Assembly: GCF_000622145.1 (NCBI RefSeq)
Contig: NZ_JHWH01000016.1
Location: forward strand, 1-64,000
Direction: 5' to 3'
From: Paracoccus yeei ATCC BAA-599
GTDB lineage: Bacteria; Pseudomonadota; Alphaproteobacteria; Rhodobacterales; Rhodobacteraceae
DNA length: 64,000 nucleotides
Under the pieces are notes generated by a model. That model did no database searches. It was not told the origin of the DNA and was given only the letters and a program-made list of their open reading frames with translations. This document shows, piece by piece, positions 47,611 to 57,059 of the stretch. Position numbers and translations under genes: made by a program. Numbering within the stretch: position 1 is the first letter of the stretch; every line of letters starts with the position of its first letter.

Positions 47611-50078
47611 GCCGCACCCTCCGACGGCGCGCCGAACCGGCGCAGCCGCAAGGCATTGCCCAGAACGAAGACGCTGGACAGCGCCATCGCGCCCGCCGCG
47701 AAGACCGGCGACATCAGGATGCCGAAGCCGGGGAACAGCAGGCCCGCCGCGACCGGGATCAACGCGACGTTATAGGCAAAGGCCCAGAACAGGTTCTGCC
47801 GGATGTTGGCCATGGTCGCCCGGGACAGCGCGATGGCCGTGGCGACGCCCTGCAGGTTGCCCGACATCAGCACCACGTCCGCCGCCTCGATGGCGATATC
47901 GGTGCCGGTGCCGATGGCGATGCCCACCTCGGCCTCGGCAAGCGCGGGGGCGTCGTTGATCCCGTCGCCGACAAAGGCCACGTTGCCATGCGCGGCGCGC
48001 AGGTCGCGCAGCGCCTGGACCTTGCCTTCGGGCAGGACCTCGGCCACCACCGCGTCGATGCCCAGCCGGGCCGCGATGGCCTGGGCGGTGCGGGCATTGT
48101 CGCCGGTGATCATCGCGACCTTCAGCCCCTGGTCGTGCAGCGTGCGGATGGCGGCGGGGGTGGTCTGCTTCAGCGGGTCGGCGACGGCCAGGATCGCCGC
48201 CAGCCGCCCGTCGACCGCCGCATAAAGGGGCGAGCGCGCCTCGCCCGCCAGCCGCGCGGCGATCTCGGCCAAAGGCGCCACGTCGATCCCCAGCCCGACC
48301 ATGAAGCGGTCGGCGCCGACCTCGACCCGCCGGCCGCCGGCCTCTGCCCGCACGCCCATGCCGGTCACGGATTGAAAGCCCGAGACAGCCGGCAGGGACA
48401 GGCCCTCGGCCTCGGCCGCCGCGACGATGGCGCGGGCCAGCGGATGTTCGGACCGCGCCTCGACCGCCGCGACCAGGGCCAGCACCTCGGCGCGCTGGAA
48501 GCCCGGCGCGGGTTCAAGGTCGGTCAGCACCGGGCGGCCCTCGGTCAGCGTCCCGGTCTTGTCCACCGCCACGACCCGGGCATCGCGAAGCGCCTGCAAG
48601 GCCTCGCCCCGGCGGAACAGGACGCCCATCTCGGCCCCCCGGCCGGTGCCCACCATGATCGAGGTCGGCGTCGCCAGTCCCATGGCGCAGGGGCAAGCCA
48701 CGATCAGCACCGCGACCGCATTGACCAGCGCCAGCCCCAGCGCGGGCTCGGGGCCCAGCGCCAGCCAGACCAGGAAGGTCAGCGCCGCCGCCGCCATGAC
48801 GGCGGGGACGAACCACATCGTCACCCGGTCCACCAGCGCCTGGATCGGCAGCTTGGCGCCCTGGGCGTCCTCGACCATGCGCACGATCCGCGACAGCACC
48901 ATGTCGCCGCCCACCGCCGTCGCGCGAAAGGCGAATGCGCCGGTCTGGTTCACCGTGCCGCCGGTGACGGCGCTGCCCGGATGCTTGGCGACGGGCATCG
49001 GCTCACCCGAGATCATGGATTCGTCGACATGGCTTTCGCCCTCGACCAGCTCGCCGTCAACGGGGATGCGCTCGCCCGGACGGACCTCGAGGATGTCGCC
49101 GGGCCGGACCTCGGCCACGGCGATCTCGGCCACCGCGCCGTCCCTGCGGCGTCGCGCGGTCGGGGGCTGCAGGCCCACCAGATGCCGGATCGCGTCCGAG
49201 GTCCGGCCCCGCGCCCGCGCCTCGAGCAGGCGGCCCAGCAGGATCAGCGTGACGATGACTGCCGCCGCCTCGTAATAGACGTGAACGGTGCCCGCCGGCA
49301 GCAGGCCGGGGGCAAAGGTCGCCACCATCGAATAGCCATAGGCGGCCAGCGACCCGACCGCGACCAGCGAATTCATGTCGGGCGCGCCGCGCGCCAGGGC
49401 GGGCAGCCCCTTTTCCAGGAACCGCATGCCCGGAAAGGCCAGGACCAGCGTGACCAGCACCCATTGCAGGACCCAGCTTGCCTGCATGCCGATGGTCGCG
49501 GCGATCAGCCGGTGCAGCGCGGGGACCATGTGGCCGCCCATCTCGACCAGAAAGACCGGCAGGGTCAGCGCCAGCGCCAGCCCGAAGTCGCGCCGCAGCA
49601 GGCGCTGTTCGCGGTCCTTGCGCCCGTCGTCCTGCGGCGCGGCGGCCGTCAGCGGCGCCGCATCATAGCCCACGCGCGCGATGGCGGCGACCAGGTCGGG
49701 CACATCGGCCGTGCCCTCGACCCGGGCCCGCTCGGTCGCAAGATTGACCGAGGCGCCGGTGACGCCCGGCACCGCCAGCAGCGCCTTTTCCACGCGACCG
49801 ACGCAGGACGCGCAGGTCATGCCTTCGACCGCCAGTTCCACCGCGGGCGGGGCGGGCACGGCATAGCCGATCCGCTCGACCGCCTCGGCCAGGGCCGCGC
49901 GCGGCACCGGCGCATCGGTCAGGACCCGGGCGCTGTTCGTCGCAAGGTTGACCGAGGCCGAGACCACCCCCGGCACTCCGCGCAGCGCCTTTTCGACGCG
50001 GCCCACGCAGGACGCGCAGGTCATGCCTTCGACGGGAAGGGTCACGGCGGGACGGGTTTCGGGGATGTCCTTGGCCAT
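47607..50078 (-). CDS. copA: copper-translocating P1B-type ATPase
   Basis: Exports Cu(I) from cytoplasm to periplasm. 823 aa. Two N-terminal heavy-metal domains with GMTCASC (C21/C24 and C89/C92), eight predicted helices, SGEP actuator loop at 358-361, the transport motif CPC at 462-464 and phosphorylation Asp506 in DKTGT. The hinge [10 protein letters not shown] is intact. Arranged with copZ-like, DUF305 and cueR genes on one strand, so part of one copper resistance unit. Confidence 0.95.
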   Translation of the reverse strand: MAKDIPETRPAVTLPVEGMTCASCVGRVEKALRGVPGVVSASVNLATNSARVLTDAPVPRAALAEAVERIGYAVPAPPAVELAVEGMTCASCVGRVEKALLAVPGVTGASVNLATERARVEGTADVPDLVAAIARVGYDAAPLTAAAPQDDGRKDREQRLLRRDFGLALALTLPVFLVEMGGHMVPALHRLIAATIGMQASWVLQWVLVTLVLAFPGMRFLEKGLPALARGAPDMNSLVAVGSLAAYGYSMVATFAPGLLPAGTVHVYYEAAAVIVTLILLGRLLEARARGRTSDAIRHLVGLQPPTARRRRDGAVAEIAVAEVRPGDILEVRPGERIPVDGELVEGESHVDESMISGEPMPVAKHPGSAVTGGTVNQTGAFAFRATAVGGDMVLSRIVRMVEDAQGAKLPIQALVDRVTMWFVPAVMAAAALTFLVWLALGPEPALGLALVNAVAVLIVACPCAMGLATPTSIMVGTGRGAEMGVLFRRGEALQALRDARVVAVDKTGTLTEGRPVLTDLEPAPGFQRAEVLALVAAVEARSEHPLARAIVAAAEAEGLSLPAVSGFQSVTGMGVRAEAGGRRVEVGADRFMVGLGIDVAPLAEIAARLAGEARSPLYAAVDGRLAAILAVADPLKQTTPAAIRTLHDQGLKVAMITGDNARTAQAIAARLGIDAVVAEVLPEGKVQALRDLRAAHGNVAFVGDGINDAPALAEAEVGIAIGTGTDIAIEAADVVLMSGNLQGVATAIALSRATMANIRQNLFWAFAYNVALIPVAAGLLFPGFGILMSPVFAAGAMALSSVFVLGNALRLRRFGAPSEGAA

Positions 50079-50083
50079 GGTGC

Positions 50084-50476
50084 CTACTCCTGCCCGCGCT
50101 CGGCCAGCCAGCCGCGCATCTGGGCGATCTCGGCCTCTTGCGCGCGGATCACCTCCTCGGCCAGGGCGCGCACCTGCGGGTCGCGGCCATGCTCCAGCAC
50201 CACCCGGGCCATGTCGATGGCGCCCTGGTGATGGGGGATCATGCCGCGCAGAAAGTCGATGTCGGCATCGCCCGAATAGGCGATCTCCATGCCCTGGTGC
50301 ATGCGCTGGTTCGCGGCGCGATAAGCCTGGGTCGAGGCGCTGTCGCCCGCGCCCGCCGGCGCGTCGTGTGCGGCATGGTCCGCATGGTCATCGGCCGGCA
50401 TCTGGGCCTGGGCCAGGCTCAGCCCGGCCGCAAACGCCGCCGCACCCACGACGAAGATCAGGGAACGCTGGTTCAT
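50084..50476 (-). CDS. DUF305 domain periplasmic protein
   Basis: A 130-aa protein with signal peptide (cleavage near AQA-QM). A His/Asp-rich linker ([11 protein letters not shown]) is followed by the DUF305 four-helix segment with [28 protein letters not shown]305 proteins are often found in copper and other metal resistance loci. Its Met and His residues make it a plausible periplasmic copper binder, which is inference. 5 bases before copA. Confidence 0.85.
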   Translation of the reverse strand: MNQRSLIFVVGAAAFAAGLSLAQAQMPADDHADHAAHDAPAGAGDSASTQAYRAANQRMHQGMEIAYSGDADIDFLRGMIPHHQGAIDMARVVLEHGRDPQVRALAEEVIRAQEAEIAQMRGWLAERGQE

Positions 50477-50485
50477 GGCCGCCCC

Positions 50486-50680
50486 CTATGCCGCGCTGGC
50501 GGGAAAGCCGGCATCGGCCAGCACGCGGCCGACCGCTTCGGCCGAGGCCGAGGTCTCGACCTCGATGGTGCGGGTCGGGTGGTCGGCGGTGACGCGCGCG
50601 GCCGGGTCCAGCGTCGTGACCGCCTTGGTCACCGACCGCAGGCAGCCGTCGCAGCTCATGTCAGGGACGTGGAATTTCAT
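50486..50680 (-). CDS. CopZ-like heavy-metal-associated domain protein
   Basis: A single HMA domain of 64 aa with the metal loop MSCDGC (Cys10, Cys13), where copper chaperones usually have MxCxxC. It likely delivers Cu(I) to CopA or CueR. The start at 50680 has GAGG 6 bases upstream; the longer frame from 50692 lacks it. First gene behind the MerR-type promoter, 9 bases before the DUF305 gene. Confidence 0.85.
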   Translation of the reverse strand: MKFHVPDMSCDGCLRSVTKAVTTLDPAARVTADHPTRTIEVETSASAEAVGRVLADAGFPASAA

Positions 50681-50714
50681 GGCAACCCTCATTGGTGATG
50701 TCTTGCACCACCCT

Positions 50715-50745
50715 CAGATGGGGGTTCCAACGATGGTAAGGTCAA
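50715..50745 (-). promoter_or_regulatory. CueR-type promoter with 19-bp spacer
   Basis: On the minus strand, TTGACC (50745-50740) and CATCTG (50720-50715) are 19 bases apart, the overlong spacing diagnostic for MerR-family control. The spacer has a CCA-TCGT-TGG partial dyad next to the CCTTACC half that resembles CueR sites. It lies about 35 bases upstream of the copZ-like start. Confidence 0.75.
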
Positions 50746-50794
50746 GGGCAGCGGCGAAATTAATCGCCGCCGCCCCGAATTCGTCTGTCGGCGC

Positions 50795-51619
50795 TCAGAC
50801 CCGTTTCCGCTCCAGCGCGCCGCGCGACAGGCGGTCGAGCAGAAGCGCGACGGCGACGATGGCAAGGCCGGCGCGCAGGCCCAGGCCCATCTCCATGCGG
50901 GTCAGGCCGCGCGTCACCTCGGCGCCCAGCCCGCCGGCTCCGACCAGCCCCGCCAGCACCACCATGGCCAGGGACAGCAGGATGCACTGGTTCAGGCCGA
51001 CCAGCAGCGTGGGCCGCGCGGCGGGCAGCTCGATCTTCCACAGGATGGTGCCGGGCTTCGCGCCGATGGCCTCGCCCAGTTCCTTCAGGTCCTTCGGCAC
51101 GCCGCGAAAGGCCAGCGTGGTCAGCCGCAGCATCGGCGGGACGCCATAGACGATGGTGGCGATGATCGCGGGCACCCGGCCCAGGCTGAAGATCATCACC
51201 GCCGGGATCAGATAGACCCAGGGCGGCACGGTCTGCATCACGTCGAGGACCGGGCGCAGCGCGGTTTCGACCCCGCGGCGGCGGGCGGCCCAGATGCCCA
51301 GGGGAAAGGCGATGGCGACCGCGATGGCCACGGCCACCACGACCAGGGCGATGGTCTGCATCGACGCGGTCCACAGCCCCGCCAGCCAGCAAAAACCCAG
51401 GCAGCAGGCCGACAGGATGGCGACGCGCAGCCCGGCGGCGAACCAGGCCAGCACCGCCACCAGCACGATGACGCCAGCGGCGGGAACGACCAGCAGCGCC
51501 GCCTCGATCGCGCCCAGCACGGTCTCGATGGCGCGGGCGATCAGGGCGAACAGCCCGTGGAAGTTGGCGTTGAGCCAGTCCACCAGGGGCGCAAGGAAAG
51601 CTCCGGGATTGAAGGTCAT
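50795..51619 (-). CDS. betaine/proline-type ABC transporter permease (second)
   Basis: A 274-aa ProW/OpuAB-type permease. The coupling region GEAIGAKPGTILWKIELPAARPTLLVGLNQ matches glycine betaine permeases, as does DVMQTVPPWVYLIPAVMIFSLG. An N-terminal extension of about 90 residues with two extra helices precedes the core, as in other ProW proteins. It overlaps the preceding permease by 4 bases and ends the importer operon. Confidence 0.9.
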   Translation of the reverse strand: MTFNPGAFLAPLVDWLNANFHGLFALIARAIETVLGAIEAALLVVPAAGVIVLVAVLAWFAAGLRVAILSACCLGFCWLAGLWTASMQTIALVVVAVAIAVAIAFPLGIWAARRRGVETALRPVLDVMQTVPPWVYLIPAVMIFSLGRVPAIIATIVYGVPPMLRLTTLAFRGVPKDLKELGEAIGAKPGTILWKIELPAARPTLLVGLNQCILLSLAMVVLAGLVGAGGLGAEVTRGLTRMEMGLGLRAGLAIVAVALLLDRLSRGALERKRV

Positions 51620-52443
51620 TTCGCCCTCGCAAGGCTTTGGGTGACGCGGTCCAGCACCATGGTCAGCACCACGATGGCGATCGAGGCGTTGATCGAGGTC
51701 GCGATGTCCAGCGTGCGGATCGCGCCATAGATCGTCTCGCCCAAGCCCCCCGAGCCGACGATGCCGGCGATGATCACCATGCCAAAGGCCATCATCAGGC
51801 TCTGGTTCACGCCCGCCATGATCGAGGGCACGGCGAAGGGCAGGCGGATCTTCCAGAACTGCTGCATCCGGCTGGTCCCCAGCGCCTGGCCCAGTTCGAC
51901 GAACTCGGCCGGCGTCTGGCGGATGCCAAGGCTGGTCAGCCGGATCGCGGGCGGCATGGCGACGATCACGGTCGCGACCAGCGCGGTCGCCGGGCCATAG
52001 CCCATCAGCGCGATGGCCGGCAGCAAATAGATATAGGGCGGCAGCGTCTGGATCAGGTCCAGCACCGGCACCAGCGCCCGGTCCAGCCGCGGCATCAGCC
52101 CGGCCATGACGCCGATGGGCAGGCTGATCGCCAGCGCGATGACGCTGGCGGCGATGACCAGGGCCAGCGTCTGCATCGTTTCCGGCCAAAGCCCCATGGC
52201 CCAGCAGAACGCCAGCGCAAGCCCGCTCGCGATGCCCGCCCCCAGGCCCAGCACCCGCCAGGCGACCAGCCCGGCCAAAGCCGCGACGGCCCAGAACGGC
52301 GCCAGCATCAGCAGCCACAGCACGCCGTCGTAAAGCCCCTCCAGCACGGCGCGGGCGCCGTCGAAGACAAAGGCCGCGTGATCGGACAGCCAGAACAGCG
52401 CATTGTCGACCTGCTCGTCGAAGACGGTGACGAAACCCTCCAT
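51616..52443 (-). CDS. betaine/proline-type ABC transporter permease (first)
   Basis: A 275-aa ProW-type permease, paralogous to the next gene. Conserved blocks: LDLIQTLPPYIYLLPAIALMGYG and GQALGTSRMQQFWKIRLPFAVPSIMAGVNQSLMMAFGMV. Two different permease genes imply a heterodimeric channel, where many betaine importers use one permease twice. Starts 11 bases after the ATPase stop. Confidence 0.9.
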   Translation of the reverse strand: MEGFVTVFDEQVDNALFWLSDHAAFVFDGARAVLEGLYDGVLWLLMLAPFWAVAALAGLVAWRVLGLGAGIASGLALAFCWAMGLWPETMQTLALVIAASVIALAISLPIGVMAGLMPRLDRALVPVLDLIQTLPPYIYLLPAIALMGYGPATALVATVIVAMPPAIRLTSLGIRQTPAEFVELGQALGTSRMQQFWKIRLPFAVPSIMAGVNQSLMMAFGMVIIAGIVGSGGLGETIYGAIRTLDIATSINASIAIVVLTMVLDRVTQSLARAK

Positions 52444-52454
52444 CCCCGTCCCCC

Positions 52455-53516
52455 TCAGGCCGCGGCGGCGCGGACGTCGGGTTCGCCCCGCACGCCCAGC
52501 AGCAGGTTGCGCGTGGTCACGACCCCGACCACTGCCCCGCCCTCGGCGATGGCGATGGCATCGCTGCCCGAGGCGGTGATCGTCTCGATCAGCGTGTCGA
52601 TGTCGGCCTCGGGCGTGCAGCGCGGCAGCCCCTCGACCGGGCCGCCATAGGCGGCGGGCGGCACCATGACCGAATGCGCCTTGACCAGGTGCAGGCGGGA
52701 AATCCCGGCGACGAAATCCGCGACATACTGGTCGGCGGGGTTCATCACGATCTCCTCGGCGGTGCCGACCTGGATGATGACGCCGTCCTTCATGATGGCG
52801 ATGCGGTCGCCGATGCGGATCGCCTCGTCCAGGTCATGGGTGATGAACACCGCCGACTTGCCCAGGTCCTTGGTCAGTTGGCGGAACTCGTCCTGCAACT
52901 GGCGCCGGATCAGCGGATCCAGCGCGGAAAACGGCTCGTCCATCAGGATGATCTCGGGGTCCGAGGTCAGCGCGCGCGCCAGCCCCACCCGCTGCTGCAT
53001 GCCGCCCGACAGCTCCGACGGATAGCGCAGCTTCCAGTCCGACAGGCCGACCTTGTCCAGCGCGGCCTCGGCGGCGCGGTTGCGCTCGTCCTTGGACACG
53101 CCCTGCACCTCCAGCCCGAAGGCCGCGTTCTCCAGCACGTTGCGCTGCGGCAGCAGGGCGACGGACTGGAACACCATGCCGATGTGGCGGGCACGGGTCT
53201 CGCGCAGGGTGGCGGCGTCCATGGCGCCGATGTCGCGGCCCTTGACCATGACGCGGCCCAGGCTCGGCTCGATCAGCCGGTTCAGCAGCCGGATCAGCGT
53301 CGACTTGCCGCTGCCCGACAGCCCCATGATGCAGAAGATCTCGCCCCGCCGCACCTGGATCGAGGCATCCGAGACGCCGACCACGCAGCCGAACTCCTTC
53401 AGCACCTCCTGCTTGCCCAGGCCCCGGCCGGTGATCGCCCCGATCGCCTCGCGCGAGCGGTCGCCGAAGACCTTCCAGACCGACTGGCAGTCGATCAGAA
53501 CCTCTGTGCTTTCCAT
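52455..53516 (-). CDS. betaine/proline-type ABC transporter ATP-binding protein
   Basis: A 353-aa ProV/OpuAA-type ATPase. Walker A GLSGSGKST is at 65-73, the signature is LSGGMQQRVGLARAL, and Walker B is IILMDEPFSALDPLI. A C-terminal tail with a CBS-like segment (DTLIETITASGSDAIAIAEGGAVVGVVTTRNLLLG) may sense ionic strength or nucleotides as in OpuA. Lies between proX-like and the two permease genes. Confidence 0.92.
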   Translation of the reverse strand: MESTEVLIDCQSVWKVFGDRSREAIGAITGRGLGKQEVLKEFGCVVGVSDASIQVRRGEIFCIMGLSGSGKSTLIRLLNRLIEPSLGRVMVKGRDIGAMDAATLRETRARHIGMVFQSVALLPQRNVLENAAFGLEVQGVSKDERNRAAEAALDKVGLSDWKLRYPSELSGGMQQRVGLARALTSDPEIILMDEPFSALDPLIRRQLQDEFRQLTKDLGKSAVFITHDLDEAIRIGDRIAIMKDGVIIQVGTAEEIVMNPADQYVADFVAGISRLHLVKAHSVMVPPAAYGGPVEGLPRCTPEADIDTLIETITASGSDAIAIAEGGAVVGVVTTRNLLLGVRGEPDVRAAAA

Positions 53517-53584
53517 GTCTACCCTGTCGATTGTCGTGCCGTTGGGGCGGCGCCCGGCAAAGGGGGCCGCCCGACCTTGCGGGA

Positions 53585-54436
53585 TCAGTAGGACTTGATG
53601 TTGCTCCAGCGGCCGATCAGGTCGCCGTGGGCGGCGATCCAGTCGGCGATGGCTTGGTCCATGGTCTTGCCGTCATTCACCGCGCCGTTGATCGCGGTGA
53701 TCTCCTCCTTGGGCACGAAGACGCTGGCGATGGCTTCGCGCGCCTCGGGGTTCTCCTCGGAAAAGCCCTTCTGGCCGATCCAGTAATAGCTTTGCGGCGG
53801 CGGGAAGGCGCCCTTGGGGTCCTTCAGGAACTTGATGTCGAACTTCTGCGCCATCCAGGACGGCTCCCACAGGGTGACGGCGATCGGCTCCTTGCGGTCC
53901 ACGGCCGACTTCAGCGCCGCCGTCATGGCGGCGGTCGAGCCCTCGACCAGCTGCAGCTTCAGCCCATAGGCGTCGATGGCGTCGCCGGTCTCGCGCATGA
54001 TGCCGGCGCCCGGCTCGATGCCGATGATCTTGCCGCCGAACGCGTCGGCCCTGTCGTTCAGCTGGTCAAGCGAATCGATGTCGACATAGGCCGGGACCGC
54101 GATCCCGTCGAACAGCCCGTGCGACACCGGAGAGATCTTTTCCAGCCGGTTCTTGTTGCGCTGCCAGTAGTCCTGCGCGACGTAATCCGTCTGGCTGGCC
54201 AGGATCTGCACATCGCCCTTGGCCAGCGCCGCATAGGCGATGCCCCATTCCGAAAACGGCGTGACCTCGACGGTATAGCCCTTGTCCTCCAGCACCTTCT
54301 TGGTGATGCCGGTGATGGGCGTCAGGTCCTCCCAGGACATGGTTCCCATCTTGATGACCTTGTCCTGCGCCAGGACCGGCGAGGCCAGACCAAGGGCCAC
54401 GGCCCCCGCCAGGATGGCCTTGAAAATTCCACGCAT
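53585..54436 (-). CDS. betaine/proline-type ABC transporter substrate-binding protein
   Basis: A 283-aa ProX/OpuAC-family periplasmic protein with signal peptide (cleavage VLA-QD). Conserved DYWQRNKNRLEKIS, IIGIEPGAGIMRETGDAIDAYGL and VTLWEPSWMAQKFDIKFLKDP belong to the quaternary-amine binders. The ligand is unknown; neighbours suggest an oxidisable amine such as a betaine or hydroxyproline derivative. It is the first gene of the importer unit, preceded by the shared 41-bp motif about 180 bases upstream. Confidence 0.88.
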   Translation of the reverse strand: MRGIFKAILAGAVALGLASPVLAQDKVIKMGTMSWEDLTPITGITKKVLEDKGYTVEVTPFSEWGIAYAALAKGDVQILASQTDYVAQDYWQRNKNRLEKISPVSHGLFDGIAVPAYVDIDSLDQLNDRADAFGGKIIGIEPGAGIMRETGDAIDAYGLKLQLVEGSTAAMTAALKSAVDRKEPIAVTLWEPSWMAQKFDIKFLKDPKGAFPPPQSYYWIGQKGFSEENPEAREAIASVFVPKEEITAINGAVNDGKTMDQAIADWIAAHGDLIGRWSNIKSY

Positions 54437-54614
54437 GTCGTTCTCCGCTGTCGTTCGTCGGGGGCAAGCCGGGCCCGCCGCCGCAGAACGCGGCCTGCGG
54501 GGCAAGGCGCCCCCCGATCCCTGGTTTCGATGGCCGGGGCTTTGCGACCGTATCCTCCCCGGGCACCCCGCGACCCCGGCTGTCCCGAGTTATCCCCCGC
54601 AAGCCGCCACCGGG

Positions 54615-54655
54615 GCAAACGAGAATTTCCTGCCTCGGCGCATTAGCTATTCTGG
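54615..54655 (-). promoter_or_regulatory. shared regulatory motif, copy 1 (upstream of importer)
   Basis: On the minus strand it reads CTAATGC-N2-CGA-N2-CAG-N-A-N-ATTCTC-N-TTTGC, preceded by CCAG. The same pattern is at 59561-59601, with 30 of 41 positions identical. It lies 180 bases upstream of the proX-like start. Likely a binding site or promoter used by the LysR regulator between the two units. Confidence 0.6.
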
Positions 54656-54676
54656 CCCAGGGCCCCGGGGCGCGGC

Positions 54677-54735
54677 TTCTTTCTTGCCCCAATATCCCGG
54701 GGGAGTCGCGGCACGCGACGGGGGCAGAGCCCCCC
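54677..54735. repeat. dispersed intergenic repeat, copy 2
   Basis: Starts TTCTTTCTTGC, then AATATCC, a CGGGGG run, a GTCGCG/CGCGAC hairpin and a GGGGGC/GCCCCC hairpin. The layout matches the element at 38658-38706. It abuts the 3' end of the LysR gene, as copy 1 abuts the 3' end of metI, so it probably acts as a terminator for minus-strand genes. Confidence 0.6.
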
Positions 54736-54738
54736 GCC

Positions 54739-55716
54739 TCAGCCCGCCTCGCGCACCGCCGCCAGCAGATGGGCGACAAACCCCGCAACCGCCGGCCGCT
54801 TCAGGGATTTCTGCTTGCAGTTCAGGAAATTGCCGCGCCCCGCCGTGATCGGGGCGGGATGGGCAAAGACCAGCCGCCCCTCGGCGATGGGCGCGCGCAC
54901 CATGTGGTGCCAGCCCAGCATCACCCCCTGCCCGGCCATGGCCGCCTGCATCAGCAGGCTGACCTTGTTCGTGGACAGGCTCGACGGCGCCTTGGCCCAT
55001 TCCGTCCCCTGGGCGCGGAACCACTCGGCCCAGCCCATCGGCTGCCAGCCGATGGCATCCGCGCTCCAGTGCCGGTCGTGCAGGTGCAGAAGGTTCACCC
55101 CGTTCAGGCTCTCGGCATCGGGAAACGGGCCGTGCCGGGCCAGAAAGGCGGGCGAGCAGACCGGCTGGGCGATCTCCTGGAACAGGAAATGCAGCTCCTC
55201 GCCCACGTCGCAGCGCTCGTTGCCGCACAGAAAGGCGATGTCCACATCGGCATAGTTGCGCAGGGTGTCGTCCGCGTCCGACGCCAGGACCACGAAACCC
55301 ACCTCGGGGTGCTGGGCGCGGAAGCTGTCGATCATCGGCTGCAGCCAGAACAGCGCCATGCCGTCCGTGGCCGAGACGGTGACCGCCTGCGGGCCCTGAT
55401 CCTCGGTCAGGACCGAGACCGCGGCGCTGATCGTGTCCAGCCCCGCGGTCACGGCCGAAAACAGGCTGACCCCCTCGGGCGTCAGTTCCAGCGCGTTGTG
55501 CTTGCGCACGAACAGCGCCTTGTCCAGCGCGCGCTCCAGCAGGCGGATCTGCTGGCTGACCGCGCCCTGGGTCACGTTCAGTTCCTTGGCGGCCAGCGTG
55601 AAGCTCAGATGCTTGGCCGCCACCTCGAAGGTCGCGAAGGCCCCCAGAGACGGCAGGTAGCGGCGCTTGATCGGCGGCATGGCGGCGGTCGACTTTCCCT
55701 CTGACTGGGACGTCAT
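54739..55716 (-). CDS. LysR family transcriptional regulator
   Basis: A 325-aa LysR protein: helix-turn-helix near 24-80 (LGAFATFEVAAKHLSFTLAAKELNVTQGAVSQQIRLLERAL) and a type 2 periplasmic-fold effector domain. GcvA-like spacing. Start at 55716 overlaps the stop of the oxidase gene (ATGA); a second ATG at 55680 lies nearer the domain start. Coded in the same unit as the DapA-like, aldehyde dehydrogenase and oxidase genes, so probably senses their substrate. Confidence 0.9.
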   Translation of the reverse strand: MTSQSEGKSTAAMPPIKRRYLPSLGAFATFEVAAKHLSFTLAAKELNVTQGAVSQQIRLLERALDKALFVRKHNALELTPEGVSLFSAVTAGLDTISAAVSVLTEDQGPQAVTVSATDGMALFWLQPMIDSFRAQHPEVGFVVLASDADDTLRNYADVDIAFLCGNERCDVGEELHFLFQEIAQPVCSPAFLARHGPFPDAESLNGVNLLHLHDRHWSADAIGWQPMGWAEWFRAQGTEWAKAPSSLSTNKVSLLMQAAMAGQGVMLGWHHMVRAPIAEGRLVFAHPAPITAGRGNFLNCKQKSLKRPAVAGFVAHLLAAVREAG

Positions 55717-57059
55717 TCTAGCCGCGTCTGCCACTCTTTCCAGCGCAGATATGCATTGGCGCCGATGGTGTCGAAGGGATGCGGCGGCAGGCGCGCCGGC
55801 TCGGCCTCGGCGGCAAAGAAGCGGGTGACCTCGCTTTCCCGGCCGCAGGCGAGTTCCGCCGCGCCGATCCCGGTCAGGGTGCTGCGCGTGGTGCCCAGCC
55901 CGTTGTCGACGCAGGCCGCGTAAAGCCCCGGCTCCAGCTCGCGCATGACCGAGACGTTGTTTCTGGCCAGGCACAGGTGCCCCGACCAGCTGTACTGGAA
56001 CCGCACGGCCTTCAGCATCGGAAAGCGGGCGTCGAACTTGCGCCGCATCTGCCCGACCAGGCGGTCCAGGTCGGCCTTGCTGGTCTGCATCCCGGGCCGG
56101 TAATAGCCGCCCTGCCGGATCACGATGCGGTTGCCGCCCTGGGCCGGGCCGATGCGGCGCACCGTGGTGCCCATAGGGTCGGCCGGGGTGATGCCCCAGC
56201 ATTCCCGCCCGCCCAGCGCGTGCAGCGCCGTGGGGTCCAGTTCCTCGGTCATGCAGGCGTTCAGCATGATGTGCATCAGCTGGCCGCGCTTGAAGCCGAA
56301 GCTTTCCAGATGACCGTTGTTGGCTAGGATCAGCCGCTCCGCGCTCAGCGTTCCGCCAGCGGTGGCGACGGTCCAGCCCTGCCCCGTGCCTTCGATGCGC
56401 AGCGCGGCCGAGTTCTCGTGGATCGTGACGCCGCCGCGCTCGATCCCGGCGGCCAGGCCCTGGACATAGCCCGCGGGCTGGATCATCACCGTGCCCGGGG
56501 TATAAAGCCCGTCGCGGTAATAGGCGCTGCCGGTGATCTCGCGCATGGCCCGGGCGTCCAGCCGCTCATGCGCCTCGCCCAGGTCGCACAGGTGGCGGGC
56601 ATAGCTTTCGTTCGCCGCCACCCCCGCGTCCGAGGCCGCGCCGTTGATCTTGCCGGCGCGCTGGAAATAGCCCTCGGGGATGGCGAATTCCTCGACGATG
56701 CCGGCGGCAAAGGCGATGGCCTGGCGGTTCAGCCGCGTCAGCTGCTGGTCGTGGCTGTCGCCCGCACCGGCATAGTCGCCCGAGGTCAGTTCGTGCGGCA
56801 GGTCGATCATGAAGCCCGAGTTGCGCCCCGTGCCCCCTTCCGAGATGCGCGCCGCCTCCAGGATGACGACCCGCAGCCCGGGGTCGATCTGGTGCAGCCG
56901 GCGGGCGGCGGAAAGCCCGGCAAAGCCGCCGCCCACGATGGCGATGTCGCAACCCGCCTGGCCCTCCAGCCGCGCGCGGGGCGGGACCGGGGGCAGGATC
57001 ACGCTCCACCCGGCGGGGCCGTTGAACGCCGGGGTGCGGATGGCGTCGTGCCGGCCCAT
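55713..57059 (-). CDS. FAD-dependent oxidoreductase, DAO family (PuuB-like)
   Basis: A 448-aa flavoprotein of the D-amino acid oxidase fold. Dinucleotide site DIAIVGGGFAGLSAARRL is at 38-55, followed by VVILEAARISEGGTGRNSGFM, close to gamma-glutamylputrescine oxidase and related amine oxidases. Likely oxidises a secondary or primary amine to imine or aldehyde for the adjacent dehydrogenase. Substrate unknown. Shares one base with the upstream aldehyde dehydrogenase gene. Confidence 0.88.
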   Translation of the reverse strand: MGRHDAIRTPAFNGPAGWSVILPPVPPRARLEGQAGCDIAIVGGGFAGLSAARRLHQIDPGLRVVILEAARISEGGTGRNSGFMIDLPHELTSGDYAGAGDSHDQQLTRLNRQAIAFAAGIVEEFAIPEGYFQRAGKINGAASDAGVAANESYARHLCDLGEAHERLDARAMREITGSAYYRDGLYTPGTVMIQPAGYVQGLAAGIERGGVTIHENSAALRIEGTGQGWTVATAGGTLSAERLILANNGHLESFGFKRGQLMHIMLNACMTEELDPTALHALGGRECWGITPADPMGTTVRRIGPAQGGNRIVIRQGGYYRPGMQTSKADLDRLVGQMRRKFDARFPMLKAVRFQYSWSGHLCLARNNVSVMRELEPGLYAACVDNGLGTTRSTLTGIGAAELACGRESEVTRFFAAEAEPARLPPHPFDTIGANAYLRWKEWQTRLE

